A stretch of 64,000 bases of DNA, from the IMG/VR virus record IMGVR_UViG_3300046170_000378, positions 1-64,000 of that record; one strand, given 5' to 3'. The notes under the pieces are model-generated. The model saw nothing but the letters and a program-made list of their open reading frames with translations, searched no databases and was not told the DNA's origin. This document shows, piece after piece, positions 7,385 to 16,127 of this stretch. Both the position numbers and the translations under genes were made by a program. How positions within the stretch are numbered: the stretch's first letter is position 1; each line of letters begins with the position of its first letter. Source of the stretch: a virus.

Positions 7385-7781
7385 ATGAAACTAGCACTAA
7401 TAGCACACGATGGTAAAAAGGCAGATATGGTTGCCTTTGTAATGAAAAGAATGGATTTCTTTAAAAGAGATCATGTTGAATTGGTAGGAACTGGAACTAC
7501 AGGAACCATGATCATGCATGCTGGCTTAGAAGTCGAGTTAGTAGCAAGTGGACCAATGGGAGGCGATGCTGAAATTCGGAGCTATGGTTACTCGTGGAGA
7601 AATTGACGGAGTTGTCTTCTTTAGAGATCCACTAGACAAACACCCACATGATGTTGATATTTCTATGTTGATGAGACTATGTGATGTGCACGAAATTCCA
7701 CTAGCAACAAATTATAAGTCTGCACACATCTTAGTAAAATACTTTTCAAACAAACCTCATCAAGTAACAGATAATGTATAA
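7385..7781 (+). CDS. mgsA: Methylglyoxal synthase (frame interrupted)
   Basis: Converts dihydroxyacetone phosphate to methylglyoxal and phosphate. The first part has LALIAHDGKKADM (phosphate-binding start of the family), GTGTTGTMI and SGPMGGDAEI. Removing one C at about 7577 restores the family sequence with GAMVTRGEIDGVVFFRDPLD, HPHDVDISMLMRLCDVH and IPLATN, as in bacterial MgsA. The corrected product has about 131 residues, close to normal length. The stop overlaps the cysteine synthase start. In cells the enzyme bypasses lower glycolysis under phosphate limitation; in a phage it would redirect triose phosphate or create toxic methylglyoxal late in infection (inference). Confidence 0.88.
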
Positions 7782-8667
7782 AAATAGACTCAGCGACTAC
7801 ATAGGTGATACGCCTATGATTAAAATCAATGACAAGCTTTGGGCTAAAGCAGAAGTATTCAACCCGACTGGCTCGATTAAAGATAGACCAGCTTCATATA
7901 TTATTAACGACGCAGAAAAGAACGGAACTCTATTACCAGGTGGAACTATATGTGAAGCCACTTCTGGCAATATGGGTGTGAGCTTTGCTTGGTTAGCGGC
8001 TGAGAGAGGGTATCGCTGTGTGATTATCATGCCTTCTAATATGTCAATGGAACGTAAGAAGACGCTTGAACTCTATGGTGCTGAGCTGATTGAGGTAGAT
8101 CCTGGCGATTTTGACGGAGCTATTGCTCTCAGAGATGAAATGTGTGAAATTAATGGGTGGTTCAACTGTAACCAATTTGGCAATCCTATAAATATAGAAT
8201 CACACAAAGAAGGTACTGCTAAAGAGATCATTAAACGATTCCACGGTCTAAACGACGGTAATGGATATGTAGAATGTTTAGTGACAGGAACTGGAACTGG
8301 CGGAACTCTAATGGGATGTGGACCTCAACTTAAAACTGTTTGGCCAGGAATGAAAGTTGTTGCAGTGGAACCCGATGAATCACCGGTCATGAGTGGTGGA
8401 GAACCTGGTTTACATGGAATTCAAGGCATTGGCGATGGTAGTAAATTCTTAGTAGAGATGAAAGAAGTTTCTGAAGTTTTAAGAATTAAAACAGAAGACG
8501 CAAAATCTAGAGCTAGACAGCTTGCCAAAGAACATGGAATATTTGTTGGTATTTCGGCTGGCGCAAATATATTGGCCGCTGAAAAATGGATTGAAGATAA
8601 TAATCCAACTGGAATCGTAGTCACATTCTTATGTGACAGAGGAGATCGATACTTCAGTTGTATATAA
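7774..8667 (+). CDS. cysK: Cysteine synthase (O-acetylserine sulfhydrylase)
   Basis: 297 residues of the PLP-dependent fold-type II family. Lys36 in NPTGSIKDRPA is the expected Schiff-base lysine, TSGNMGVS the substrate loop and GTGTGGT the phosphate-binding glycine loop. It makes cysteine from O-acetylserine and sulfide. It starts inside the end of mgsA (8-base overlap) and is followed after 11 bases by thyA. The last residues (RGDRYFSCI) match the usual C-terminal region. CysM or another beta-replacing enzyme cannot be excluded, but a phage cysteine-supply gene is the simplest reading. Confidence 0.88.
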   Translation: MYKNRLSDYIGDTPMIKINDKLWAKAEVFNPTGSIKDRPASYIINDAEKNGTLLPGGTICEATSGNMGVSFAWLAAERGYRCVIIMPSNMSMERKKTLELYGAELIEVDPGDFDGAIALRDEMCEINGWFNCNQFGNPINIESHKEGTAKEIIKRFHGLNDGNGYVECLVTGTGTGGTLMGCGPQLKTVWPGMKVVAVEPDESPVMSGGEPGLHGIQGIGDGSKFLVEMKEVSEVLRIKTEDAKSRARQLAKEHGIFVGISAGANILAAEKWIEDNNPTGIVVTFLCDRGDRYFSCI

Positions 8668-8678
8668 TATAATAATAA

Positions 8679-9608
8679 ATGAGTAGCATAGAAGAACAAT
8701 ATCGTGGACTGTTAGGTTCGCTTTTGCACAATTCAACACCCAAAGACGATCGCACAGGAACTGGAACACTATCTATATTTGGCAGACAAATAAGACACGA
8801 TATGAAACAGGGGTTTCCTTTATTAACTACAAAGAAAATAGCTGTCAAAACTATGATGACAGAATTAAAGTGGTTCTTAAGAGGAGATACTAACATTAAA
8901 TATTTGGTAGACAATGGCTGTAATATTTGGAATGGCGATGCATATAAACGCTTTACCTATTATACTGACGAAAGCACGTCTATGGAGAGATTCATAGAAT
9001 TAATTAAAACTGACGATGAGTTTGCTGAAAAGTGGGGTGAATTAGGTCCTATATATGGTAAACAATGGAGAAGATGGAAAGGCGATACTTGGGTGGAAGG
9101 AAATACTGATGGAACTGAGGGATTTTATCTTCAATCTGAAACGATTGACCAAATCCAAAACCTAATCAATGACCTTAAAACAAACCCAGATTCTAGACGA
9201 TTGATGGTATCGGCGTGGAATGTTGGAGATTTACCAACTATGACTTTGCCACCTTGTCACTATGGATTTCAGTGTTACGTAAGAGATGGTAAATATCTTT
9301 CATTAATGTGGAACCAAAGATCTGTAGATACTTTCTTAGGTCTTCCATTTAATATTGCAAGTTATGCGGCATTACTTTGTTTGATCGCAGAAGAAGTCGA
9401 TATGATTCCAGATCAATTGATTGGAAACTTAGGCGATGTGCACTTATATTCTAATCATGTAGATCAAGCAATGGAACAGATTTCTAGAGAGATCTATGAT
9501 TTGCCTACAGTTTCATTTAAGAATGTAAACATGCTGGATGGTGAATTTGATTATGAGGTACACAACTATAAGCACCACCCCAGAATTTCGGCACCTTTGT
9601 CAAATTAA
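8679..9608 (+). CDS. thyA: Thymidylate synthase
   Basis: 309 residues. It methylates dUMP to dTMP using methylenetetrahydrofolate. The N-terminus has the family DRTGTGTLSIFG; the active-site cysteine is Cys193 in LPPCHYGFQCYV; Asn225 in LGLPFNIAS is the residue that recognises uracil in true thymidylate synthases; and GDVHLYSNH is the conserved substrate-binding segment. It is contiguous with cysteine synthase and starts in TATATAATATAATAATAA, an AT-rich leader without a ribosome-binding site. A second member of the family at 12891 has Asp at the uracil/cytosine position. Confidence 0.95.
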   Translation: MSSIEEQYRGLLGSLLHNSTPKDDRTGTGTLSIFGRQIRHDMKQGFPLLTTKKIAVKTMMTELKWFLRGDTNIKYLVDNGCNIWNGDAYKRFTYYTDESTSMERFIELIKTDDEFAEKWGELGPIYGKQWRRWKGDTWVEGNTDGTEGFYLQSETIDQIQNLINDLKTNPDSRRLMVSAWNVGDLPTMTLPPCHYGFQCYVRDGKYLSLMWNQRSVDTFLGLPFNIASYAALLCLIAEEVDMIPDQLIGNLGDVHLYSNHVDQAMEQISREIYDLPTVSFKNVNMLDGEFDYEVHNYKHHPRISAPLSN

Positions 9609-9670
9609 TAAACTTAATCATATTCTCACGTATAACACATAGAATATATTAACACAAAAAACATTACAAC

Positions 9671-10327
9671 ATGCGTAATAAAAGCGAAGATGCGTGGCAG
9701 ATCATGCGAATTCAAGGTGAGTTCACCAAAGGTTTTGATACATTTAATCAATTAGGATCATGTGTCTCTGTATTTGGAAGTGCAAGAACTTTAAATACAC
9801 ATGATTACTATAAAGAGGCCGAAAAAGTAGGAAAGCTTTTGGTAGAAGCTGGATTTGGAGTTATTACTGGCGGAGGTCCAGGAATAATGGAAGCAGCTAA
9901 CAAAGGAGCACATGAGGCTGGAGGTAAATCTATTGGAGTTGGTATTGAATTGCCATTTGAAGCTAGCATGAATGAATATGTTGATTTAGGAGTTGAGAAC
10001 AGATATTTCTTTACTCGCAAGGTGATGTTCCTTAAATACTCACAGGCATTTGTGATATTTCCAGGCGGCGTCGGCACTCTCGATGAGTTATTTGAGGCCA
10101 TCACCCTTGCACAATGTGGACATAATGTAAAATATCCAATAGTTCTTGTAGGTAAATCTTATTGGAGTGGCTTAGTAGATTGGATGCAAGAAACTTTATG
10201 GAAGCATGGTGCAATTAGTCAAAAAGACTTTGATCTATTTAGAGTTGTAGATACAGCAGAAGAAGCCGTAGAAAAGATTACAGAGTATCACGACAAATAT
10301 CGCAAAGATTCTGAAACTAATTTTTAA
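9671..10327 (+). CDS. LOG-family nucleotide phosphoribohydrolase
   Basis: 218 residues with the two signature motifs of the TIGR00730/LOG family: GGGPGIMEAANKGA and PGGVGTLDELFEAI. Characterised members remove the base from nucleoside monophosphates (cytokinin riboside phosphates in plants, AMP or other nucleotides in bacteria). Here it may salvage or degrade nucleotides beside thyA, or act on a nucleotide signal in host defence; neither is shown. An AT-rich leader (CACGTATAACACATAGAATA) upstream may hold a promoter. The next gene starts five bases after its stop. Confidence 0.85.
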   Translation: MRNKSEDAWQIMRIQGEFTKGFDTFNQLGSCVSVFGSARTLNTHDYYKEAEKVGKLLVEAGFGVITGGGPGIMEAANKGAHEAGGKSIGVGIELPFEASMNEYVDLGVENRYFFTRKVMFLKYSQAFVIFPGGVGTLDELFEAITLAQCGHNVKYPIVLVGKSYWSGLVDWMQETLWKHGAISQKDFDLFRVVDTAEEAVEKITEYHDKYRKDSETNF

Positions 10328-10331
10328 GTAG

Positions 10332-10788
10332 ATGAAATTTAAAAAACTCACAGGCTATCCAGAGTTTGAATTACAAGCATATGTTAAGAAGTATTTAGAA
10401 GATCATAAAGAATATGATGTTAAAATATATTTAGGATGTGATAGTCAAACTAAAGCAGATCAAACTATTTATGCAACTACTGTGGTTTTTCACGTAGCTA
10501 GCACAGGTTGTCACGTGATATATAAAAAAGAAAAGTCTACCTGTTATCAGAGACATGTGGACCAGACTATGGAAAGAAGCAGAAAAATCAGTAGAGGTCG
10601 CAGTGTACCTAAGAGAATTTGGAATAGAAATTGATACTATAGATTTGGATTACAATATTGACCCTCAACACGGCTCTAACAAATTAGTCAAAGCAGCCGT
10701 TGGATATGTAGAGTCATTGGGTTTTCAAGCTAGGTGTAAGCCTGAACTTTTACCAGGATGTTACGCAGCAGACGATATTGTAAACTAA
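10332..10788 (+). CDS. YkuK/DUF458-like RNase H-fold protein (frame interrupted)
   Basis: About 151 residues after one +1 insertion near 10535. YLGCDSQTKADQTIYATTVV has the aspartate-serine strand of the DUF458 (YkuK) RNase H-like family. The second half contains DLDYNIDPQHGSNKLVKAAV and CYAADDIVN, with further acidic residues expected at the metal site. Function in the family is unproven; a nuclease role in nucleic-acid turnover is possible. It follows the LOG gene by four bases. Confidence 0.65.
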
Positions 10789-10841
10789 ATGAATTCGATA
10801 CATATAATACCTATAAATAAATAATACACAAAGAATAATTT

Positions 10842-12855
10842 ATGTCATTAGCAGCAGACGGTTACGAAAACGAAAAAGGAAGACGAGGTAGCAAGAAAAA
10901 GGCTACTCCGTTTTTAGATGAGTTCGGAGAAGATTTAACTCAATTAGCAGCGGAAGGCAAATTAGACCCCATTATCGGCAGAGATAAAGAGATCTATAGA
11001 ATTTGTCAAATCCTTGCACGTAGAAAGAAAAACAATCCTATTATTTTAGGAGACCCGGGCGTCGGTAAAACCGCAATCGTTGAAGCTATAGCTCAGCGCA
11101 TTGTGAATAAGAAAGTTGCACGTGTGCTTCTTAACAAAAGACTAATCTCTATCAACATGACAACCATTGTTGCAGGAACAAAGTATAGAGGAGAGTTTGA
11201 GGAGAGAATGAAAAATATAGTAGATGAATTAAAGGGTGCAGACAATGTAATTGTTTTTATCGACGAGATTCATACAATTGTTGGTGCAGGTGGAGTTAGC
11301 GGAGCATTAGACGCATCTAATATTCTCAAGCCAGCGCTAGCACGAGGACAAGTACAATGTATTGGTGCAACCACAACTGATGAGTACAGAGAAAACATTG
11401 AAGATGATGGCGCACTAACACGTAGATTCCAAGAAATCTTTATTGATGCTCCTTCGGTTCAAGACACCATTGAGATTCTAAATAGAATAAAAGGTAATTA
11501 TGAAGAGCATCACTCAGTGATATATGAAGACGATGCAGTTGAAGCTTGCGCCAAATTAAGTGAACGTTATATCAAACAACGTGAGCTACCAGACAAAGCG
11601 ATAGATCTTTTGGATGAGGCTGGTGCGAGAACACATTTACTAGAAGTTAAAATTCCAGCTAAAATTAAAAACCTTGAAAAAGAGTTAGAGATTGTTAAGC
11701 TAGAAAAGAAAATGGCAGTGGAAGAACAAGATTATGAAAAAGCTGCTAGTCACAGAGACGGTCAAATTTCATTAGAAAGTTTGATCCAAAAAGAAACTGA
11801 AAAATGGGAGTCTTCTCTAAAATCTAAAAAGAGAGCGGTAACATTTAATGATATTGCAGAAACGGTTTCAATGCAAACAGGTATTCCTATCAATAAGCTA
11901 GGTACTGATGATCTTAAGATGATCAAAAATATGGCTAAAGAAATTAAAGCGAATATCATTGGACAAGATGATGCAGTTGAGGCTTTAGCACAAGTAATTA
12001 AAAGATCAAGAACTGGAGTTGCTAGTCATAGTAAACCAAGTGGATCATTCATGTTTTTAGGACCAACTGGTGTCGGTAAAACAGAAACAGTAAAAGCGTT
12101 ATCTGAATACTTGTTCGGAGACTCTGACTCTATGATCAGAATTGACATGTCTGAATATATGGAAAAGTTTACAGTTAGTAGATTAACTGGAGCGCCTCCG
12201 GGATATGTTGGACACGAAGATGGTGGTCAGTTAACTGAAGCTGTGAGACGCAAGCCATATTCTGTAGTTCTATTCGACGAGATTGAGAAAGCTCATCCTG
12301 ACGTATTTAATACATTACTACAAGTGCTTGACGAAGGTAGATTAACAGACTCTAACGGGACGTACAGTAGATTTTACGAACACAGTAATTGTAATGACGT
12401 CAAACGTTGGTGCTAGAAAGGTATCTGACTTTGGAACTGGTATTGGATTTGCTAGTGAGTCTAATGTTGCCCAAGAGAAAGCCAAAAAAGAAGCAATCAT
12501 TAAAAAGGAATTAAAAAATAAATTTAGTCCTGAATTTTTGAATAGGCTTGATGATTTAATCTTATTTGATCAACTAAAACAAGAGCACGTAATTAAGATC
12601 GTTACTTTAGAGCTTAATAAGTTTATAGAAAGAATGGAAGATGAAGGTTACGCGTTTAAGTTTACAAACACAGCGAAAGAATTCTTAGCTAAAGAAGGTT
12701 ACGATCCAAAGTTCGGCGCAAGGCCAGTTAAGAGGGCTATTCAAAAATATGTAGAAGATTTAGTAGCTGATTTAATTTTAGACGGATTAAAAAAGTCAGA
12801 AAAAGCTATAACTATAACAAAAGATAAGTCAGAGGATAAACTAATTGTAAGATAG
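10842..12855 (+). CDS. ClpC/ClpA-type double AAA+ unfoldase (frame interrupted)
   Basis: About 670 residues after one +1 insertion at 12359-12361, which restores [20 protein letters not shown]. Walker A motifs lie at residues 70-77 (GDPGVGKT) and 407-414 (GPTGVGKT), with Walker B IVFIDEIH and [11 protein letters not shown]. Between the two modules a UVR-like hairpin ([14 protein letters not shown]) places it with ClpC rather than ClpB, which would have a long coiled-coil M domain. The usual N-terminal Clp_N double repeat is missing. With ClpP at 14140 it could form a phage-encoded Clp protease. Lack of the N domain may change adaptor use. Confidence 0.88.
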
Positions 12856-12890
12856 TCATATAACCTTTATAAGGTTTAAAAACAATACAT

Positions 12891-13746
12891 ATGAATTTTT
12901 CAAATCAATTTATTGATACAATTATAGACATTGAATCAGATGGTGATGTATCACAACCAAGAGATCTTAAAGTAAAAGAATTACAATTTGGCCATATCGC
13001 TATAGATCCCACAAGACCGATAGCAGATTTTGAAGCAAGAGGTTTTAATTGGAAATACTTAGCAGGTGAAATGGCTTGGTATCTAAAAAAAGATAGAGAT
13101 GTAGATTACATTGGTCAATTCTCAGGATTTTGGTCTAATATAACAAACCCTAATACAAACGAAATCAATTCTAATTATGGTTCTTTAGTTTTTAATAAAG
13201 AACAATTTGGATGGGCAGTAGATTCATTACTTAAAGATAAAAATAGCCGACAAGCTATTATGTTCTTTAATCAGCCTAAATTTCAGTTTGAAGGCAATAA
13301 AGACTTTGTATGTACAATGTATGCTAATTTCTTTATTAGAAATAATAAGTTAAACATGAAAATACAAATGAGATCTAACGACATATTCTACGGTCTCACA
13401 TTTGATGCACCTTTCTTTTCATTCTTACACCAATCAGGTTTATCTAATTCTTAAAGATCAATATTCTGACCTAGAACTAGGTGTATATCACCACTTTGCA
13501 GACAATATTCATTTCTACGAAAGACACTTTGAATTAGCAGAAGAAATAAAGTCTAATAGAATATCTAGTGAAGGTCACACATTCGAGCTTAAAGATAAAT
13601 TTATTGATTACACCTCATCAGATGGTGTAAAGCTAACAAATGCAGCAACAGAATTTATAGCTAGAATAGATGACATGGTAACACGCGAACCTTTAGCAAA
13701 AAGACACGACTACAAACAAGTCCTAGAAGACTATTTTAAAATCTAA
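12891..13746 (+). CDS. dCMP hydroxymethylase-like member of the ThyA family (frame interrupted)
   Basis: About 284 residues after one +1 insertion near 13440. It aligns with thymidylate synthase around the active site: Cys141 (DFVCTMYANFF) corresponds to the catalytic cysteine, RSNDIFYGLTFDAP to the substrate loop and YHHFADNIHFYERH to the late conserved segment. The position that is Asn in thymidylate synthases is Asp172 here, 31 residues after the cysteine. In T4 dCMP hydroxymethylase (gp42) the same Asn-to-Asp change gives cytosine recognition. I infer that it makes 5-hydroxymethyl-dCMP for modified phage DNA. A dUMP-hydroxymethylase or another pyrimidine specificity remains possible. Confidence 0.72.
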
Positions 13747-13762
13747 TATATAATATAAGAAT

Positions 13763-14089
13763 ATGATTCAAGAAATGAAAGAACCTGTAAAAATATACAT
13801 AGACCCGAGGTTGCTATTAAAAGGAGATTTAGATAAGGTTCTGATGAGTAAGTATGATGTATTCTATAGAAGAATGGTTGAATATGTGCTTAATGTCATA
13901 GAAGGTAAACCAGAATCAAAACTTCTAGCTGTTTTAATTGATGGAGAAGGTCTAGAATACGAAATGCAATTACCTGAATCTGGTTTTGTTAAATCTTTAA
14001 CAAAAGCTAACGAATATTTTTTAGAAATAGAAGAGTATGAAACATGTACTTTAATTAAAGACATGTTAAAAATAATAGAAAACAAATAA
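13763..14089 (+). CDS. Small protein with a UVR-like C-terminal hairpin
   Basis: 108 residues. The C-terminal 30 residues (KANEYFLEIEEYETCTLIKD) follow the pattern Y-x3-EEYE-x-C-x2-L seen in three other small proteins here (45400, 47627, 48206), and resemble the UVR helical hairpin of UvrB, UvrC, ClpC and McsA. The N-terminal part (KIYIDPRLLLKGDLDKVLMS) is unrelated among the four. It lies between the hydroxymethylase and ClpP, downstream of AATATATAATATAAG (13745-13759). A ClpC adaptor role is a hypothesis. Confidence 0.55.
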   Translation: MIQEMKEPVKIYIDPRLLLKGDLDKVLMSKYDVFYRRMVEYVLNVIEGKPESKLLAVLIDGEGLEYEMQLPESGFVKSLTKANEYFLEIEEYETCTLIKDMLKIIENK

Positions 14090-14139
14090 ACAGTTTTTAT
14101 ATTTACAATATAACTAGTAATAAAACAAATACACCATAC

Positions 14140-14814
14140 ATGGATTACGGAAAAGAATTTGAAAAATATGCGATGAGCGATCACGGTGTGAGCTCTATGA
14201 ATATGCACTATTTTAAAAATCAGGTAGATAACTCATTGACACCATATATTCTTGAAGAAAGAGAAATGAGAGTTACACAAATGGATATATTCTCAAGGTT
14301 AATGGCTGATAGGTTGTTGTGGGTTGCAGGACCAGTGAATGACAACATGTCTACTATTGTCCAAGCACAGTTAATGTTCCTTAGTAATACTTCTACAGAC
14401 GATATTACAATGCACATTGATTCTCCAGGTGGTTCAGTGAAGTCTGGGCTGTCTATGGTAGATGTAATGGATTACATTCCATGTGATATTAGAACAGTTA
14501 ATACAGGTATGGCAGCTTCAATGGGATCAGTTTTATTGGGAGCAGGCACTAAAGGTAAAAGATCTTCACTAAGACACTCGACAACAATGTTGCATCAATC
14601 TTCTGGTGGATTTAGTGGTAATATACAAGATGCTGAAGTTGATTGGGCAGAATGGAAAAAAGTTAATGAAGAATTATTTGTTTTACTTGGCTCCTACTGT
14701 GGAAAAACTGCAGCTAAAGTTAAGAAAGATGCAACACGTGATTTTTGGCTAAACGCGGAAGAAGCCAAGAAATATGGTATTATTGATGAAATCATTAAGC
14801 CTAAAACAAAATAA
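14140..14814 (+). CDS. clpP: ClpP serine protease
   Basis: 224 residues. The catalytic triad is visible with the spacing of E. coli ClpP: Ser127 (GMAASMGS), His152 (TMLHQSSGG, 25 residues on) and Asp201 (TRDFWL, a further 49). IDSPGGSVKSG is the substrate-binding strand. An N-terminal extension of about 45 residues replaces the usual propeptide region. It probably assembles into a barrel and may partner the ClpC-like ATPase encoded 1.3 kb upstream. Some phages use ClpP-like enzymes as prohead proteases; here the presence of an unfoldase favours a true Clp system. Confidence 0.9.
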   Translation: MDYGKEFEKYAMSDHGVSSMNMHYFKNQVDNSLTPYILEEREMRVTQMDIFSRLMADRLLWVAGPVNDNMSTIVQAQLMFLSNTSTDDITMHIDSPGGSVKSGLSMVDVMDYIPCDIRTVNTGMAASMGSVLLGAGTKGKRSSLRHSTTMLHQSSGGFSGNIQDAEVDWAEWKKVNEELFVLLGSYCGKTAAKVKKDATRDFWLNAEEAKKYGIIDEIIKPKTK

Positions 14815-14821
14815 AAACAAA

Positions 14822-15148
14822 ATGGCACGTAGAGATAAAATACAAGAGGTTTTTGTAGAACTAATAAACCTTCAACTCGAGCCTCATGGAAAGACATATA
14901 TAGATGTCAAGAAAGACCCAAATTGGTACATGAATTATGCTACTACTAGGGAAAATGAACAATCTTTTATGAAAGTCGGTACAGACATCATTAGAAAAAA
15001 GCTTAGAATGTCTAAAAAACAGGCAGAAATGGAAATGAGCTGGTTCATTTTACAATGGGGGTTAACCACTAAAGAATCTTTGGATTCTATAGAAAAAGAA
15101 ATAACACAACTACAAGAAAAGCCAAGTAAGACTAAGGCTAAAAAATAG
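14822..15148 (+). CDS. Hypothetical small basic phage protein
   Basis: 108 residues from the ATG at 14822 (an earlier in-frame ATG lies inside clpP). It starts MARRDKIQEVFVELINLQLE and continues with KTYIDVKKDPNWYMNYATTR. The C-terminus is lysine-rich (EKPSKTKAKK). Mostly helical, no recognised family. It is separated from clpP by seven bases and overlaps the next start by one base, so it belongs to the same operon. Confidence 0.6.
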   Translation: MARRDKIQEVFVELINLQLEPHGKTYIDVKKDPNWYMNYATTRENEQSFMKVGTDIIRKKLRMSKKQAEMEMSWFILQWGLTTKESLDSIEKEITQLQEKPSKTKAKK

Positions 15149-15342
15149 TGAAATTCTCAAAAAGAATACGAATTCTTCAAAAATTAGATCATAGAGGAAG
15201 ATCTACATTCTTTATTGTACATAGGCGAGCAGGGAGAACCAGCATAAAAGACGTACCTAAATCATTTAGAGTATTTGACAACTTAGATGATGCTGAACGA
15301 CACGCAATATACCTAATACAAAATTATAAAAATATTTTTTAG
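15148..15342 (+). CDS. Small basic protein
   Basis: 64 residues from a GTG at 15148 that overlaps the preceding TAG. It is strongly basic (KRIRILQKLDHRGRSTFFIV, then HRRAGRTSIKDVPKSFRVF) with a C-terminal helix. It could bind nucleic acid. The GTG start is unusual in this AT-rich, ATG-preferring genome, but the tight overlap supports it. No family is recognised. Confidence 0.5.
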   Translation: MKFSKRIRILQKLDHRGRSTFFIVHRRAGRTSIKDVPKSFRVFDNLDDAERHAIYLIQNYKNIF

Positions 15343-15383
15343 ATATTTGACAACTAAGCATGACAAAATATGATAAATAATTC

Positions 15384-16085
15384 ATGCAAAGTAAGTACAA
15401 ATTACCAGATTGGGCAAATGAAGGTCCAGAAGATTTAGAATACAGGACATATATGATGTTGGCCCATGTCAAATCATTAAAGAAAGATCTTGTAAACGAA
15501 AAATTATTACCAGTATTATTTGAGGTAGACACGACTCTGGATTATTTGTACAGATACGATGCTATCAAAATGACAGAAGAGGATACCAAAATTACCGCAG
15601 GTGATTGGGGACCCTTAAATTTTGTTTTCTCTACAGAAGAAGAGACTATTGAGCAAAGTCAATTAATGGATAAATTAGTAGACAGTGCTATAGATAAATT
15701 TGAAGATCTACATTCTATGTGTAGAGAAATATGGAGAGAAATAGAAGTAAACCTCAAAGCGGGTTACATATCAGATAAAAAATATTTCTTAGCTGATGGG
15801 TTTGTATTTCTAAAAACCAAAAATAATAAATTATTAATATATTATTTTAATAAACCAGTAAAGAACTTTACATCATCGTGGAAAGACTTTAAATTACAAC
15901 ACATCAAGACACAAGATTGGAATCAAGACGATTATTTTGAGAGCTTAGAAGAAATAGTTGAAAAAAAGTCGGATAAGATTATAATAAAATCTGAATTATT
16001 AATAGACGTTACAATTGACAATCACGCAATAGCCGTAATTAATAGTTTTATATTTAGTATGCTGCGTAGAGACTACTCATTTTAA
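15384..16085 (+). CDS. Hypothetical phage protein
   Basis: 233 residues with many acidic and aromatic residues, e.g. PDWANEGPEDLEYRTYMMLA, DKKYFLADGFVFLKTKNNK and a C-terminal LLIDVTIDNHAIAVINSFIF. No motif or family is recognised. A short AT-rich gap with ATTTGACAACTAAG upstream may hold a promoter. It is the last gene before the fibre region and its late-type promoter. Confidence 0.55.
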   Translation: MQSKYKLPDWANEGPEDLEYRTYMMLAHVKSLKKDLVNEKLLPVLFEVDTTLDYLYRYDAIKMTEEDTKITAGDWGPLNFVFSTEEETIEQSQLMDKLVDSAIDKFEDLHSMCREIWREIEVNLKAGYISDKKYFLADGFVFLKTKNNKLLIYYFNKPVKNFTSSWKDFKLQHIKTQDWNQDDYFESLEEIVEKKSDKIIIKSELLIDVTIDNHAIAVINSFIFSMLRRDYSF

Positions 16086-16089
16086 CTTT

Positions 16090-16100
16090 GATATATAATA
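16090..16100 (+). promoter_or_regulatory. Late-type promoter motif
   Basis: GATATATAATA, 28 bases upstream of the first fibre gene. The same word stands before most structural and capsid-cargo genes of the window. Confidence 0.6.
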
Positions 16101-16127
16101 CAGAAACAAAACATATAAACTAATATT

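Noticed and set aside
7548-7606. Programmed frameshift in methylglyoxal synthase
   Set aside because: No slippery sequence or downstream structure is obvious, and removing one C fully restores the family sequence; the same +1 pattern occurs across the window.
14140-14814. ClpP as the phage prohead protease
   Set aside because: It retains full ClpP spacing and sits near a ClpC-like unfoldase; the capsid-cargo sites are of gp21 type ((I/L/V)-x-E), which suggests another protease outside the window.
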